Source: Acidimicrobiaceae bacterium (GTDB lineage Bacteria > Actinomycetota > Acidimicrobiia > Acidimicrobiales > RAAP-2). Taken from it: a stretch of 5,519 bases of DNA. Positions 4,759 to 5,519 of this stretch are shown here, in pieces (position 1 is the first letter of the stretch; each line of letters starts with the position of its first letter). Location: assembly GCA_003152555.1 (NCBI GenBank), contig PMAL01000113.1, forward strand, positions 424 to 5,942. Direction: 5' to 3'. Below the pieces are notes generated by a model. The model saw only the letters and a list, made by a program, of their open reading frames with translations. It did no database searches and had not been told where the DNA came from. A program made the translations under genes and the position numbers.

Positions 4759-5519
4759 GTGACTCCATCCTTTTCTTTGACCGTTGACACAAACGTTCCG
4801 TCACTGAGCGTGACGCGCACATCCTCACTGACGCGCACCTGATCGAGGGAACGCGCGACGAGTCCGTCGGCGTTGGTCACGATCGACCAGCCTTGCGCGA
4901 GCCGCTTCTTCGGGTCGTAGGCGCCCAGCAGTTGGCGGGTGCTCGCGAGCGACTGCGTGGCGCTCGCGAGCAGATGTCGACTCTGGATCAAGAGGCGCTG
5001 GTGGGTGCTTTCAAGATGACGCTGCTCCGCGCGCAGGCGGTCGCGCACCGCGAAAATCATGGTGCGACGTCGCTCGGCGACATATTCAACGGCCTCGTCC
5101 AACAGTGCCTCGGTAGCGCTGAGCAGCTTGAGCGCCGGTGAGCGAACATTGTTCGAGTACCAGTTGGAGACCAGACTCGCAATATCCTCACCGAGCTTGG
5201 TGGGCGTGATGGCGCGCGTGTGGGCCACGAGGTCGGCGATGGATTCGTCGCCGGTATGGCCAATGCCCGTAAAGACCGGGGTTGACGACAGCGCAATGGC
5301 GCGCGCCACCCGCTCGTCATCGAAGCAGGCGAGGTCGCCCTTGGATCCGCCGCCGCGCACGAGACAGATGATGTCAACGCCGTGTGCGTCGAGCGTGGAG
5401 ATGGCCGCCACAATCTGGGCCGGTGCGGCCTCGCCTTGGACGGCGGTTCGTACGAGCAGCACCTCAAATCCAAAACCGGAATTGAGCAGTTGTCCGGTGA
5501 AGTCGCTGTAGCCCTCGGT
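4755..5519 (-). CDS. xseA: Exodeoxyribonuclease VII large subunit (C-terminal part; start outside window)
   Basis: XseA is the catalytic subunit of exonuclease VII, which cuts single-stranded DNA processively from both ends and acts in mismatch repair and processing of damaged ends. The frame runs open to the window edge, giving 254 residues of a protein usually 400-450 long; the N-terminal OB fold is outside. Counting from the first visible codon, the catalytic domain shows TAVQGEAAPAQIV (25-37), RGGGSKGDL (55-63), and GIGHTGDESIADLVAH (85-100), in which His88 and Asp91 correspond to conserved catalytic His and Asp of GHETD in E. coli. ITPT follows, then a long helical, probably coiled-coil stretch (about 130-200) and the C-terminal segment DPKKRLAQGWSIV (202-214), which matches the family's DPxxxLxRGYAIV. 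An internal GTG at 5460-5462 is not a start, because homology continues upstream. It is first of the four overlapping genes seen here. Confidence 0.95.
   Translation of the reverse strand, partial: TEGYSDFTGQLLNSGFGFEVLLVRTAVQGEAAPAQIVAAISTLDAHGVDIICLVRGGGSKGDLACFDDERVARAIALSSTPVFTGIGHTGDESIADLVAHTRAITPTKLGEDIASLVSNWYSNNVRSPALKLLSATEALLDEAVEYVAERRRTMIFAVRDRLRAEQRHLESTHQRLLIQSRHLLASATQSLASTRQLLGAYDPKKRLAQGWSIVTNADGLVARSLDQVRVSEDVRVTLSDGTFVSTVKEKDGVT
4763..4772 (-). promoter_or_regulatory. Ribosome binding site of xseB
   Basis: On the minus strand AAGGA, then GGAG, precede the xseB ATG, GGAG ending four bases before it. The site lies inside the xseA coding sequence. It is the only clear Shine-Dalgarno-like site among the gene starts in this window; the hydrolase and reductase starts depend on overlap with upstream genes. 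Confidence 0.6.

Overview
The window reads as an ordinary piece of a G+C-rich chromosome, most likely actinobacterial; an Acidimicrobiia-type lineage is a guess. Three things support this. The P450 closely resembles the CYP124/CYP125 group known from mycobacteria and relatives. The P450 start has no Shine-Dalgarno sequence but has an actinobacterial-style TAnnnT box placed for leaderless transcription. The genes are tightly packed and overlapping. Taxonomy is inferred from remembered family resemblance, not from a search.

Layout. Bases 1-903 (+) hold the C-terminal 300 residues of an FGGY-family sugar/polyol kinase resembling glycerol kinase; its start lies outside the window. A 117-base gap carries a probable leaderless promoter and small palindromes. 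Bases 1021-2286 (+) encode a complete 421-residue cytochrome P450. Bases 2287-2612 are non-coding, between convergent genes, and hold hairpins, a palindrome and a C-rich tract, so they look like a two-way termination zone. From 5519 down to 2613 the minus strand is one compact operon, in transcription order: xseA (3' part only), xseB, a metallo-beta-lactamase-fold hydrolase of the glyoxalase II/ETHE1 group, and a ferredoxin-reductase-type FAD/NAD(P)H oxidoreductase. Successive genes overlap by 4, 4 and 1 bases.

How the genes may work together. XseA and XseB are the two subunits of exodeoxyribonuclease VII. The hydrolase and the reductase are translationally coupled to them, although their chemistry is thiol/redox metabolism rather than DNA repair. 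The reductase is of the class that passes electrons from NADH to a small ferredoxin and on to a P450 or dioxygenase, and it lies tail-to-tail with a P450. A P450 redox-partner role is therefore possible, but no ferredoxin gene is visible and the two genes are not co-transcribed.

I found no mobile element, CRISPR array, tRNA, rRNA or clearly new system. The points most worth a second look are an imperfect direct repeat following the kinase and P450 stop codons, the leaderless P450 promoter, and the mixed DNA-repair/redox operon.
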